From PALSA-505 sp035308365 (GTDB lineage: Bacteria; Actinomycetota; Actinomycetes; Streptosporangiales; Streptosporangiaceae), in contig DATGGU010000191.1 in assembly GCA_035308365.1 (NCBI GenBank), positions 1 through 15,714 of the forward strand: a stretch of DNA of 15,714 nucleotides, written 5' to 3'. Below, piece by piece: positions 1 through 7,269 of the stretch (positions are counted from its first letter, which is position 1; each line of letters begins with the position of its first letter). The translations under genes and the position numbers were made by a program. The notes below the pieces were generated by a model that saw nothing but the letters and a program-made list of their open reading frames with translations, was not told where the DNA came from and searched no databases.

Positions 1-59
1 CCACTCGCCGTTGCTGCTCGGGGTTATGAAGCTGATGGCTTCCCCGGGGCGCAGAATCC
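1..59. other. Window edge, no gene called
   Basis: This short stretch precedes the stop of the HNH gene. On the plus strand, frame 1 is open from the window edge to a TAA at 61-63, so it could be the last 20 codons of a convergent gene entering from the left. Twenty codons are too few to judge, and the minus strand is also open here. No RNA gene or repeat is visible. Confidence 0.2.
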
Positions 60-662
60 CTAAATGTCCGCCGGGATATCATCGGCGCCCTTACGCCGGT
101 TGCACGGGCCGCACAGGAGCTGGATGTTTGCCACCGTGTTAGCGCCGCCCTTGCTCCAGGGGATCACATGGTCAAAGTGCAGCTCCGTGGTCGAGCCGCA
201 CTGGCGGCATCTGCCTCGATCTCTCGCCGCCACCCTGATCTTGACGTCTTGCGGGATGGCGCGAGAGTTGCGTTCTCCAAGCGGTGCGACCTCATCAGTG
301 ACCCCGGGTTGCCAGTCTGGTGGCAGGTATGGCCAGGACGGAGCGGGTTTCCCGTTGGCAGGCGGCATCTGGCCGCCGGGCGAGAGATTGAACCCGGAAC
401 GTCCGGATTGCGATCGCACCGCACTTTCGGCAGGGGCGGTAAGTGACTGCCGGTGATTGACCCTGAAACGGTGAACCGCATACCCGATAAGGCCAACGGT
501 CGCCGCCAATGGAAGTAAGCCGTTGTGTGCACTGGATGCGGCCATGACGATCACAAGCCACGCAATGATCAGAAGCGTCCATTTCAGCCGAGCGCGGTTG
601 CCCTCGGGTGTCCATCGGTACCCGCGTTTGTACCTGCGATCCGGCACAACCCACTTGCCCAC
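60..662 (-). CDS. Membrane-anchored HNH endonuclease domain protein
   Basis: A 200-residue protein starting at GTG (660-662), with a GAGGGG ribosome site six bases upstream and a TAG stop. The C-terminal part, about residues 138-195, is an HNH nuclease domain: CxxC at 152-155, the core D164-H165 (HFDH), N179, and a second CxxC at 184-187 followed by NRRKG. The CxxC pairs should bind a structural zinc and the His/Asn residues a catalytic metal. The N-terminal half is basic and then carries two hydrophobic stretches, about 28-44 and 48-65, predicted to span the membrane. A proline- and glycine-rich linker (about 75-135) separates the parts. HNH domains of this type occur in restriction, mobile-element and uncharacterised proteins, and the biological target here cannot be read from sequence. 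It stands alone and diverges from the gene at 1118. The fold is clear and the role is unknown. Confidence 0.85.
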   Translation of the reverse strand: MGKWVVPDRRYKRGYRWTPEGNRARLKWTLLIIAWLVIVMAASSAHNGLLPLAATVGLIGYAVHRFRVNHRQSLTAPAESAVRSQSGRSGFNLSPGGQMPPANGKPAPSWPYLPPDWQPGVTDEVAPLGERNSRAIPQDVKIRVAARDRGRCRQCGSTTELHFDHVIPWSKGGANTVANIQLLCGPCNRRKGADDIPADI

Positions 663-1117
663 GGTGCTCCCCTCGCTCCGACTTGTGGGACGCGCTGGCC
701 AGGATGGAGCACGCCAGCGCGATTACTTCATGTTGCCACTGAAAATGCGCACCTGGTGGCCCGATCGCCGTGCTGTGCCGCGGCGACGGCGTTGAGCCAG
801 CGTCTCGCAATCTCGCCTAGCGATAGCCGGAACCCGGCCGTGACGTCGATGCCATCTGGCTCGCCAAGGTCCATCACCAGGACAGCCGGGCGGCACGTTC
901 GCGGCGCTCGGCGGCCGGATCGCTGCCTGCCGGACAGCGGCGGGCTCAGCATATTCTCACGGTCAGTCCGGCGACATTGACAAAATGCTCCCATTGTTCC
1001 TAGTGTCTCGCGTGGGCCGTATGTGGCGCCGGGTTCTTCTGCGGTGAGGCACGGAGCGGATCCCGTCTGCGCGACAGCGCGGCCGTGGTGCTGTCCTCGG
1101 CGAGGAGACCCGAGGCG
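663..1117. other. 455-bp intergenic region between divergent genes
   Basis: This gap separates the HNH gene (minus) from the Asp-box protein (plus). It holds the promoter candidate at 977-1006 and a roughly 100-bp leader. A minus-strand frame ending in TGA at 728-730 reads as plausible protein over its last 50 codons or so, which could be a gene remnant. No ribosome site or start supports an intact gene. The G+C content looks lower than in the genes to the right. Confidence 0.5.
977..1006 (+). promoter_or_regulatory. Candidate sigma-70-type promoter for the Asp-box protein gene
   Basis: A perfect -35 hexamer TTGACA (977-982) is followed after 18 bases by TAGTGT (1001-1006), close to the actinomycete -10 consensus TAGRRT. 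Transcription would begin near 1013, giving a leader of about 105 bases before the ATG at 1118. This is pattern matching only. Confidence 0.45.
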
Positions 1118-3556
1118 ATGAAGCGAGTCAGCCGGGCAAAGTCCCTGACCATTGTGGTGGCCCTGACCGCCATGATCGCTGGTGGGACCGCCGCGGTCGT
1201 AACTTCCTCCGCCGCGCCGCCCAGAGCGGCGGACAGGGGGGAAGTGGCCGACGCGCCGCCGGTGAACCTCGATGACGGGCAGCCGGTCAGCGCGGCCCAG
1301 GTCACCCAGGCCCAGCAGCAGGCGATGAGCATTCCGGTCGGGTACCGCGCACCCTGGCAGTTCGTCGGGCCGGCCAACATCGGCGGGCGGGTGGTGGACC
1401 TGGCCATCGATCCGGCGACGTCGCCGTCGACGGTGTACGCAGCGGTCTCCAGCGGCGGGATCATGAAGAGCACCGACGGCGGCAAGACCTGGACCCCGGC
1501 CTGGCCGAGTTCGTACACGCAGGCGATGGGGGCGCTGGCGCGCAGCCCGGACGGGACGCTGTGGGCCGGCACCGGCGAAGCGAACCCATCCGGCGGCGGC
1601 GACACATTCCTGGGCAACGGCATCTACAAGTCCACCGACGGCGGGCGGAGCTGGCATTTGGCCGGGCTGCCGGACAGCGGGGCGTTCGGCCGGATCGCCG
1701 TCAACCCGCACAACCCGGACGAGGTGTGGGCCGCCGCCTCCGGCTGGCTCTCGCCGATCTCAAGTCAGCGCGGGCTGTACCACCTCACCGATGGTGGCAA
1801 GAACTGGAAGCTTGCGATCGCGCCGCCGAATGCCACCACGGGTGCGATCGACGTCGCGGTCGACCCCGCGAACCCGGACATCATTCTTGCTTCGCTGTGG
1901 GATCGGCACCGCAACAACGGCGCCTTCTACTACGGCGGTGCCGGGTCCGGGCTGTACCGCTCCGTCAATGATGGCAAGACCTGGACGCGGCTGGACAACT
2001 CGAACATCACCGGACCGGTATGTTCCTGGGACGAGACCCACAGCGGGCTGGACGTGAGCAAGGACCTGGGCCGAATCGGGATCGCGTTCGCCCCCAGCAA
2101 CCCGAACCGGGTCTACATCCAGTCCAGCGGCGCCGAAGGGCCGGACAAGGGCTTCTACGTTTCCAACGACGCCGGAAAGACCTGGACGTGCGGTGCTGGC
2201 GAGCCGGGTACGCCCGGCGCCGGTTACGAATGGGTGTTCGGCCGGCTCTGGGTCGATCCGGTCGACGCCAACCATGTCTTCGCCGCCGATGTCACCCTCC
2301 GTGAATCGACCGACGGCGGCGCCACCTGGCACGACTCCCTGGGCACGCACGCCGACCAGCACGCCATGGCCTGGGACCCCAACGTGGCCGGCCTGGTATA
2401 CAACGGCGATGACGGCGGCGTGTACATCTCGAAGCACAACGGCGCGAACGGCACCTGGACCCATGCCAAGGTTGAGCCCTGGAACCAGTCCTACCACCTG
2501 GCGGTGTCGCAGCAGGACCCGCTGCGGCTGGTCACCGGCCTGCAGGACCAGGGCAGCATCCGCACCTGGAAGCCCGGCGTCGAGCCCACCAACCTGACCC
2601 AGTGGAATCCCTACTTCGGCGGAGACGGCCACTGGGTGCAGATCAACCGGAACAACGAGCTCGTGTACTACGCGTGCTTCCAGCCCGTGCCGCCGGCCGA
2701 GGATTGCGCGAGGTTCGCCGACTCGGCCGTGACCGGCCCGGCCCACACGAAAATGACGTTCTTCTCCCAGCCGGACTGGCCCGCCAAGACCAGGATCACC
2801 ACCGACACGCCGATGGTCCTCGACCCGGCCGACCCGAACTACGTGTACATCGGTGGCACGTCCATCGCCCGCTCCGGTAACGGCGTGGTGTCCGGAGCCA
2901 AGGCCTGGACGCTGATCAGCCCGGTCACCCCGAACAGCCCACAGAGCCTGCCCGGGCGCGTGCCGAAGAACGAGATCAACCCGGATCCCTTCTACGTCAG
3001 GGAGTACGGCGCGGTCACCGAGATCGCCCCGGCCAAGTCGGCCGGCACGCCCACGTCGCCGGCGACCACCATCTACGCCGGAACCGACACCGGAAAGCTG
3101 TGGAAGACCACCAACGCCACCGCCAGCCCGGCCAGCAACGTCAAATGGACCCGGCTCGGGGCCGGCGTGCTGCCGAAGCGGTGGGTCACCTCGATCGTCG
3201 TGGACCCCACCAACGCCAATCACGTATTCGCCAGCTTCTCCAACTACAAGCAGGGTGACCTCGCCGCCAACGTCTGGGAGACGACTGACGGCGGCGCCAC
3301 CTGGCACAACATCAGCGGCAACATGCCCAACGCACCGGTCTGGATGCTCACCTGGGACCAGTCCCACGGCCAGCTCTACGCCTGCACCGACTTCGGGGTC
3401 TTCTTCCTGAAGAACGGCAAGAAGAACTGGGCCCGGCTGGGCAGCGGGCTGCCCAACGCCCCGGTCTTCGACCTGAAGCTCACCGGAGACGGGAAAACCA
3501 TCTACGCCGCCACCTTCGGCCGCGGCATCTACCAGATCCCCGTGCCCCAGCGCTGA
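1118..3556 (+). CDS. Secreted Asp-box (BNR/sortilin-like) beta-propeller protein
   Basis: The frame opens at a GTG at 1085, but I place the start at the ATG at 1118. GAGGAG lies 10 bases upstream, and the ATG begins a clean signal peptide: basic MKRVSRAK, a hydrophobic core to about residue 28, and a likely cut after VTSSA. The mature protein of about 780 residues carries at least seven Asp-box motifs of the type S/TxDxGxTW, near residues 118, 172, 223, 282, 349, 397 and 722. These sit on beta-hairpin turns of propeller folds such as sialidases, GH74 glucanases and the sortilin VPS10 domain. A GPANIGGRVVDLAIDP block opens the propeller, as in many bacterial proteins annotated glycosyl hydrolase/BNR repeat. 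I see no family-specific catalytic set, so glycosidase activity is not assured; an extracellular binding role is equally possible. A hairpin overlaps the stop codon. It has no obvious functional link to the right-hand cluster. Confidence 0.85.
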   Translation: MKRVSRAKSLTIVVALTAMIAGGTAAVVTSSAAPPRAADRGEVADAPPVNLDDGQPVSAAQVTQAQQQAMSIPVGYRAPWQFVGPANIGGRVVDLAIDPATSPSTVYAAVSSGGIMKSTDGGKTWTPAWPSSYTQAMGALARSPDGTLWAGTGEANPSGGGDTFLGNGIYKSTDGGRSWHLAGLPDSGAFGRIAVNPHNPDEVWAAASGWLSPISSQRGLYHLTDGGKNWKLAIAPPNATTGAIDVAVDPANPDIILASLWDRHRNNGAFYYGGAGSGLYRSVNDGKTWTRLDNSNITGPVCSWDETHSGLDVSKDLGRIGIAFAPSNPNRVYIQSSGAEGPDKGFYVSNDAGKTWTCGAGEPGTPGAGYEWVFGRLWVDPVDANHVFAADVTLRESTDGGATWHDSLGTHADQHAMAWDPNVAGLVYNGDDGGVYISKHNGANGTWTHAKVEPWNQSYHLAVSQQDPLRLVTGLQDQGSIRTWKPGVEPTNLTQWNPYFGGDGHWVQINRNNELVYYACFQPVPPAEDCARFADSAVTGPAHTKMTFFSQPDWPAKTRITTDTPMVLDPADPNYVYIGGTSIARSGNGVVSGAKAWTLISPVTPNSPQSLPGRVPKNEINPDPFYVREYGAVTEIAPAKSAGTPTSPATTIYAGTDTGKLWKTTNATASPASNVKWTRLGAGVLPKRWVTSIVVDPTNANHVFASFSNYKQGDLAANVWETTDGGATWHNISGNMPNAPVWMLTWDQSHGQLYACTDFGVFFLKNGKKNWARLGSGLPNAPVFDLKLTGDGKTIYAATFGRGIYQIPVPQR

Positions 3557-3573
3557 GCGGGCCCCGCAAGCGC
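3550..3573 (+). terminator. Candidate hairpin terminator at the end of the Asp-box gene
   Basis: GCGCT (3550-3554) pairs with AGCGC (3569-3573), and inside it GCGG (3557-3560) pairs with CCGC (3564-3567) around a GCC loop. The hairpin straddles the TGA stop (3554-3556). No T-run follows. This is common for actinomycete terminators but weakens the call. Confidence 0.35.
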
Positions 3574-3673
3574 GATATTACGTCCGGCTCACCAGGCCAG
3601 GCGCCGGTATCCCCAGCCGTTACGAGGCGGCGGTGTCATCCATGTGGGGTGTTGCGGCGTCCATTGATTGACT

Positions 3674-3692
3674 GTGCATTCAATTCGTGCAC
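3674..3692. promoter_or_regulatory. Short inverted repeat upstream of the repeat-protein gene
   Basis: GTGCA (3674-3678) and TGCAC (3688-3692) form a perfect inverted repeat with a 9-base spacer. It lies about 35 bases before the chosen start at 3728, in an otherwise featureless 171-bp gap. It could be a regulator half-site pair. It is short enough to be chance. Confidence 0.2.
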
Positions 3693-3714
3693 TCGCTGGG
3701 GCATGGACCGGAAC

Positions 3715-3719
3715 GGGAG
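3715..3719 (+). promoter_or_regulatory. Ribosome binding site deciding the GTG start at 3728
   Basis: GGGAG stands eight bases before the GTG at 3728. This favours that start over the upstream in-frame TTG at 3668 and GTG at 3719, because only the 3728 start puts a normal signal peptide at the N terminus. Confidence 0.5.
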
Positions 3720-3727
3720 TGGTACAG

Positions 3728-5854
3728 GTGCGCTGGACTTCGCTGCGTCTTTGGGTGGTACCGGGACTGACGGCCTCTGCGCTGGGCCTGCTCGGTGCGG
3801 CGTCCGCGCCCGCGAGTGCCAGCGCCCTGCCGGGGGCGGTGGCGACCGCAAAGCCGTTGCTGGCCGAGGACCAGTTCTCGGCGGTTGCCTGCCCGGCGGT
3901 GACGGGATGCCTGGCCGTGGGGCAGACGGCGGGCGGGTCCGAGGGGGCCGCGGCTGCGTCGTGGGACGGGTCAGCGTGGCATGCGCAGCCGCCGGCGGTG
4001 CCGCCGAACGCGATTCCGTCGACCACCGATCTCCTGGGTGAGTCGTGCCCCACCGCCGGGCGGTGTGTGGCGGTCGGAAAGTATGTGCTGAACTCGACCG
4101 GGACCAATGTTCTGACGCTCGCCGAGCTGTGGACGGGCAGCGGGTGGCAGCAGCTCGACACGCGGTACCCCAGCAGCGACGATCATCTGGGCGGAGTCTC
4201 CTGCTGGGCGGCCTCGGACTGCATCGCGGTGGGGGGTGACCGGGGGTTTGGCGGCAGCCATCTGCCGCTTGCGGAGAGCTGGAGCGGAGGACCGTGGGTC
4301 ACGATGACCACGCCCTCGCTCGGCGCCACGGACTACGGCACGATGTTCAATTCGGTGTCGTGCACGTCGGCGAACTGGTGCATGGCCGTCGGGGTGTATG
4401 ACAACACGTCGCACGACACGTTCACTCTTGCCGAAACCTGGAACGGTAAGCAATGGACGAAGGTGACCGCGCCCGGCACCGGCCTGTCGTCCGTCTCATG
4501 CACCAGCCCGTCGTCGTGCCTGGCGGTCAGCAGCAGCACCGTGCAGCGGTGGAACGGGACGGCCTGGAGCGTGATCCTCACCGTGACACCGCCGCCGGGC
4601 GCTCCGGGCTTCTCTGACGTTACCTGCCTGCCGGCCACCGGCTGCTTGCTGACCGGCGGCAACGGTACGGTTCCGCTCGCCGAGACCTGGAACGGCGGCA
4701 CGTTCCGCCAGCAGCCGGTGCCGAGCCCAGAGCCTGGAGCGCAGTTGAACGGCGCGGCCTGCACCAGCGCGGCCCACTGCGTGGCCGTGGGCCAGAACTC
4801 GGCCGGCACCACGTCGGTCCCGTACTCGATGGCCGCTTACTGGGACGGTACGTCGTGGCGCGCGTCCCGGATGGGCCACCTCGACGGGCTGGGCTCAGTC
4901 TCGTGCTACCAAAGTGGCGGATGCCTGGCGACCGGGAGCTTCCTCGATCCGGGTGACGTACAGGTACCGCTGGCTGAGCGGGTGCACCGGGGCACGTGGC
5001 AGCAGGTAAAGCCTGCGCCGCCGAGCGCCGGCCTGACCGGCCTGAGTTCGGTGTCATGCGCGTCGGTGAGCGACTGCATGGCCGTCAACGGTGCCGTCGG
5101 TGACCTGTGGAACGGGAAGACGTGGCAGATCACCAGTCTTCCGATCGGGGCGGTGAGTGTGGCCTGTGCGGCCACGGCCTGCCTGGCGGCCGGCGGGCAC
5201 TCGGCGGCGCTGTGGAACGGCACTTCCTGGAAGGCGCTGTCCCCGCTCAAGCCGAAGCACTCCAACGCCACGCTTTTCTCCAGCGTCTCGTGCCCTGGCC
5301 GGCACTGGTGCATGGCCGTCGGCCAGTATTTCATCGACCCGCACGACAGCTATGGGATCAACCTGGTCGAGGTGTGGAACGGCACCTCCTGGCAGCGGCT
5401 GAAGCTGCCGGGGCCGGGCCAGAACAACGGGCTGAACTCGGTGGCCTGCACGAGCGTGGGGCACTGCATGGTGGCCGGCAGTTACAACAGCAGCACCAGC
5501 ACCTATTACTCATACGCTGACCTGTGGAACGGCACGTCGTGGCGGACGTTCAAGCTGGCCGGCCCGGACCGGTTCCTGGTCAGCGTGTCCTGCCCCGCGG
5601 CCACGCACTGCCAGGCCGCGGGTTACTACAGCACGCTGACCGGTTACCCGCCCGTGTACCGGCCGGTCGCCGAGTCGTGGAACGGCGGATCCTGGCACAA
5701 GGTCCCGGTGGGCATCGGGGCCGGCCTGTTCGGCAGCATCTCCTGTACCCAGCCGGATGCGTGCGTGGCCGTCGGGCAGCGGGACGACGGCCAGGTGCTC
5801 GCCGCCCGGTGGAACGGCTCGAAATGGTCGGCCATGCCCGCCGCGAACCCCTGA
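3728..5854 (+). CDS. Secreted protein of 14 cysteine-pair repeats
   Basis: About 708 residues from the GTG at 3728. The N terminus is a signal peptide: MRWTSLRLW, a hydrophobic core, then a likely cut after SAPASASA. The rest consists of 14 imperfect repeats of 35-55 residues. Each opens with a SVSC-like strand, a second cysteine five to six residues later, and then AVG. A variable loop follows, and the repeat closes with a LAExWNGxxW-like segment. Each repeat thus has one close cysteine pair, 28 in total, probably disulfide-bonded outside the cell. The repeat length and the SV/AVG/WNG-W strand pattern suggest beta-propeller blades. Fourteen would fit two seven-bladed propellers, which is inference. 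Similar repeat proteins are common and mostly hypothetical in actinomycetes; I recognise no catalytic residues. It ends 7 bp before the stop of the convergent PLP gene. Confidence 0.75.
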   Translation: MRWTSLRLWVVPGLTASALGLLGAASAPASASALPGAVATAKPLLAEDQFSAVACPAVTGCLAVGQTAGGSEGAAAASWDGSAWHAQPPAVPPNAIPSTTDLLGESCPTAGRCVAVGKYVLNSTGTNVLTLAELWTGSGWQQLDTRYPSSDDHLGGVSCWAASDCIAVGGDRGFGGSHLPLAESWSGGPWVTMTTPSLGATDYGTMFNSVSCTSANWCMAVGVYDNTSHDTFTLAETWNGKQWTKVTAPGTGLSSVSCTSPSSCLAVSSSTVQRWNGTAWSVILTVTPPPGAPGFSDVTCLPATGCLLTGGNGTVPLAETWNGGTFRQQPVPSPEPGAQLNGAACTSAAHCVAVGQNSAGTTSVPYSMAAYWDGTSWRASRMGHLDGLGSVSCYQSGGCLATGSFLDPGDVQVPLAERVHRGTWQQVKPAPPSAGLTGLSSVSCASVSDCMAVNGAVGDLWNGKTWQITSLPIGAVSVACAATACLAAGGHSAALWNGTSWKALSPLKPKHSNATLFSSVSCPGRHWCMAVGQYFIDPHDSYGINLVEVWNGTSWQRLKLPGPGQNNGLNSVACTSVGHCMVAGSYNSSTSTYYSYADLWNGTSWRTFKLAGPDRFLVSVSCPAATHCQAAGYYSTLTGYPPVYRPVAESWNGGSWHKVPVGIGAGLFGSISCTQPDACVAVGQRDDGQVLAARWNGSKWSAMPAANP
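3872..5851 (+). repeat. Fourteen tandem protein-level repeats
   Basis: The repeats are visible in the translation rather than as near-identical DNA. Recurring elements are the paired cysteines (e.g. SCTSANWCMAVG) and the closing WNGTSW or WNGGSW. Repeats 5, 9 and 10 are shortened, with the loop between the AVG-like strand and WNG almost missing. The divergence argues for an old array rather than recent expansion. Confidence 0.75.
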
Positions 5855-5861
5855 CCGGAGT

Positions 5862-7013
5862 TCAGGGCAGGGCGCTGGCCAGGTCCTCGATGATCTCGTC
5901 TGCCTCGTTGATGTAGCCGAGGGCCAGCCTGATCGTGCTGCGGTCCACGCCGATGCTCTCCAGGCCGGCGTCGTCGTACTCGAAGTAGGTGAAGAACGTG
6001 CTCTGCTCGACCAGGGTGTGCGGGGCGCCGAAGTTGGAGGCCATGTAGGGGATCGTGAGCCGGTCGACGACCTCGGCGGTCTGCGCTTCGGTCAGGCCGA
6101 GTTCGAAGGTGATGACGCCGCCGTGGCCGGCCAGGTAGGTCTGGCCGAGCTTGTAGTGCGGGTGGCTTTCCAGGCCGGTGTAGTAGATCCGCCGGACCGC
6201 GGGATGGCCGTCCAGGTACCTGGCGACCGTCATGCCGAGCGCGTTGATGCGCTGCATCCGCAGCGGCAGCGTGTACAGGCTCCGCTTGAGCAGGAAGGCG
6301 GTGTTCCCGTCGGCGACCGGGCCGGTCGTGTCCCGGTACCAGCGGATCTGCTCGATCAGGTCCCGCCGGCCGGACAGTACCCCGGCGACGATGTCCCCGT
6401 GGCCGCCCAGGTACTTCGTCGCGCTGAACAGGGCCAGGTCGACCCCCCAGCGCAGGGCGTAGAAGTTCGGCGGCGGCGAGAACGAACTGTCCAGGGTGAT
6501 GATCACGTCCGGCCCCAGGATCTCGCGCACCTGGGCCACGTCGATGAGGTACATGTGCGGCGAGGACGGCATCTCCAGGTGGACCAGCCGCAGGCGGCCG
6601 GCCAGGGTCCGGATGCCGTCAAGAAATGCATCGGGGTCGCGGATGGAGATCTCGTGCACCCGCACGCCGAACTTCGGCAGGATCGTGTGGAAGACGTTAC
6701 GGACCTGACGGTAGGACTCGGCCGGCAGCACCACCTCGTCCCCGGCCTTCAGCAGCGTGACGAACGTCGTGAAGTGCGCGGCCATGCCCGAGCCGAACAG
6801 CAGCGAGCTCTCGGCTCCGGTGAGTTCGCTGAGCCGGCTCTCGACCTCCAGCCAGGTGGGGTTGCTGTAGCGCCCGTACCGGCCGGCCGGGGTGGTCAGG
6901 TCATGCAGCCCGGTCTTGACGTGGTCCGCGTCGTCGAAGTAGTACGACGCACTCTGGTAGGTGGGGGCCTCGATGCTGTTGACATAGGGCTCAGGAGGGC
7001 GCTTGTTCGTCAT
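5862..7013 (-). CDS. PLP-dependent gamma-type enzyme (cystathionine gamma-synthase/lyase family)
   Basis: 383 residues, ATG start at 7011-7013 with GGAG five bases upstream. It belongs to the Cys/Met-metabolism fold-type I PLP family. Visible marks are RYSNPTWLEVE (about 49-59; the family pattern is Y-SR-GNPT), the glycine-rich FGSGMAAH (73-80), D175 in LDSSFSPP, which holds the PLP ring nitrogen, and the Schiff-base lysine K200 in SATKYLGGHGD. The C terminus IRLALGYINEADE corresponds to the usual RLSVGIE-D block. Two positions differ from the family: DNTF reads DSSF, and SVGIED reads LALGYINE. This suggests a substrate other than ordinary cystathionine. Family members catalyse beta- or gamma-elimination or replacement on amino acids such as O-acyl-homoserine, cystathionine or methionine. 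It diverges from the FAD oxidase, so I place it in the biosynthetic cluster as a precursor enzyme. The exact reaction is not predictable. Confidence 0.85.
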   Translation of the reverse strand: MTNKRPPEPYVNSIEAPTYQSASYYFDDADHVKTGLHDLTTPAGRYGRYSNPTWLEVESRLSELTGAESSLLFGSGMAAHFTTFVTLLKAGDEVVLPAESYRQVRNVFHTILPKFGVRVHEISIRDPDAFLDGIRTLAGRLRLVHLEMPSSPHMYLIDVAQVREILGPDVIITLDSSFSPPPNFYALRWGVDLALFSATKYLGGHGDIVAGVLSGRRDLIEQIRWYRDTTGPVADGNTAFLLKRSLYTLPLRMQRINALGMTVARYLDGHPAVRRIYYTGLESHPHYKLGQTYLAGHGGVITFELGLTEAQTAEVVDRLTIPYMASNFGAPHTLVEQSTFFTYFEYDDAGLESIGVDRSTIRLALGYINEADEIIEDLASALP

Positions 7014-7041
7014 CTGAACTCCGGTGGTTGCTGGCGCCCCC

Positions 7042-7060
7042 GGCCATTATCACCATGGCC
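7042..7060 (-). promoter_or_regulatory. Candidate -10 box inside a perfect inverted repeat
   Basis: GGCCAT (7042-7047) and ATGGCC (7055-7060) are perfect reverse complements with a 7-base spacer. On the minus strand the element contains GATAAT (7051 down to 7046), one base off TATAAT, about 33 bases before the PLP gene start. I see no good -35 hexamer. An operator lying over a -10 box would suit a repressor, or the gene may need an activator. Confidence 0.35.
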
Positions 7061-7090
7061 AGGTTCTGGCTTTCCCCCTGGTCATTGCGG

Positions 7091-7099
7091 GCTTATTCA
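7091..7099. promoter_or_regulatory. Cluster motif copy 1 (GCTTATTCA)
   Basis: This A+T-rich 9-mer recurs at 8402-8410 and 14431-14439. Its 8-base core is found inverted at 8477-8484. Here it sits between the divergent PLP and FAD genes, about 40 bases upstream of the minus-strand -10 candidate. It is a possible regulator binding site. Confidence 0.35.
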
Positions 7100-7269
7100 C
7101 TCCCTTACGGTCGGCCCCGCGCCGTCGGCAAAGCCGGCCGCGAGCATTTTAACCTGCGCCGCCACGCCGGAATAGCCGTATCGCTGCCGGCTGGCCGCCA
7201 TGCCGGGTTCTCACAGTCTGGCGGTTCGGTGATAGCCGATTGGCCGGTTATGAGCTAATTTCACCCGGT

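Larger units (their letters stand above)
7014..7269. promoter_or_regulatory. Divergent regulatory region between the PLP and FAD enzyme genes
   Basis: This 256-bp region must carry promoters for both directions. It holds the minus-strand -10 candidate at 7046-7051 inside a perfect inverted repeat (7042-7060), the shared motif GCTTATTCA (7091-7099), and a near-perfect inverted repeat ATAGCCG/CGGTTAT (7232-7238, 7245-7251) just ahead of the FAD gene. No ORF with coding character is visible. Confidence 0.5.

Noticed and set aside
728..1711. A 327-codon minus-strand frame overlapping the start of the Asp-box gene
   Set aside because: Most of it is antisense shadow of the signal-peptide and propeller region. 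Only the last 50 codons or so, outside the gene, look protein-like, and these are reported as a weak possible remnant.
1760..3367. Long open frame (535 codons) on the minus strand antisense to the Asp-box gene
   Set aside because: It is a G+C-driven shadow: Val/Gly/Arg/Pro-rich low-complexity translation with no domain, opposite a gene with clear Asp-box motifs and a signal peptide.
3668..3727. Upstream TTG/GTG starts adding up to 20 residues to the repeat protein
   Set aside because: They lack a ribosome site and would bury the signal peptide behind a non-typical N terminus. The GTG at 3728 has GGGAG at proper spacing.
3872..5851. CRISPR or DNA tandem-repeat array
   Set aside because: The periodicity is at protein level with strongly diverged DNA inside one open frame. 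Unit lengths vary, and there are no constant direct repeats with unique spacers.
5855..5861. Bidirectional terminator between the convergent repeat-protein and PLP genes
   Set aside because: Only seven bases separate the two stops and no hairpin could be found there. Any terminator must lie inside the coding regions.
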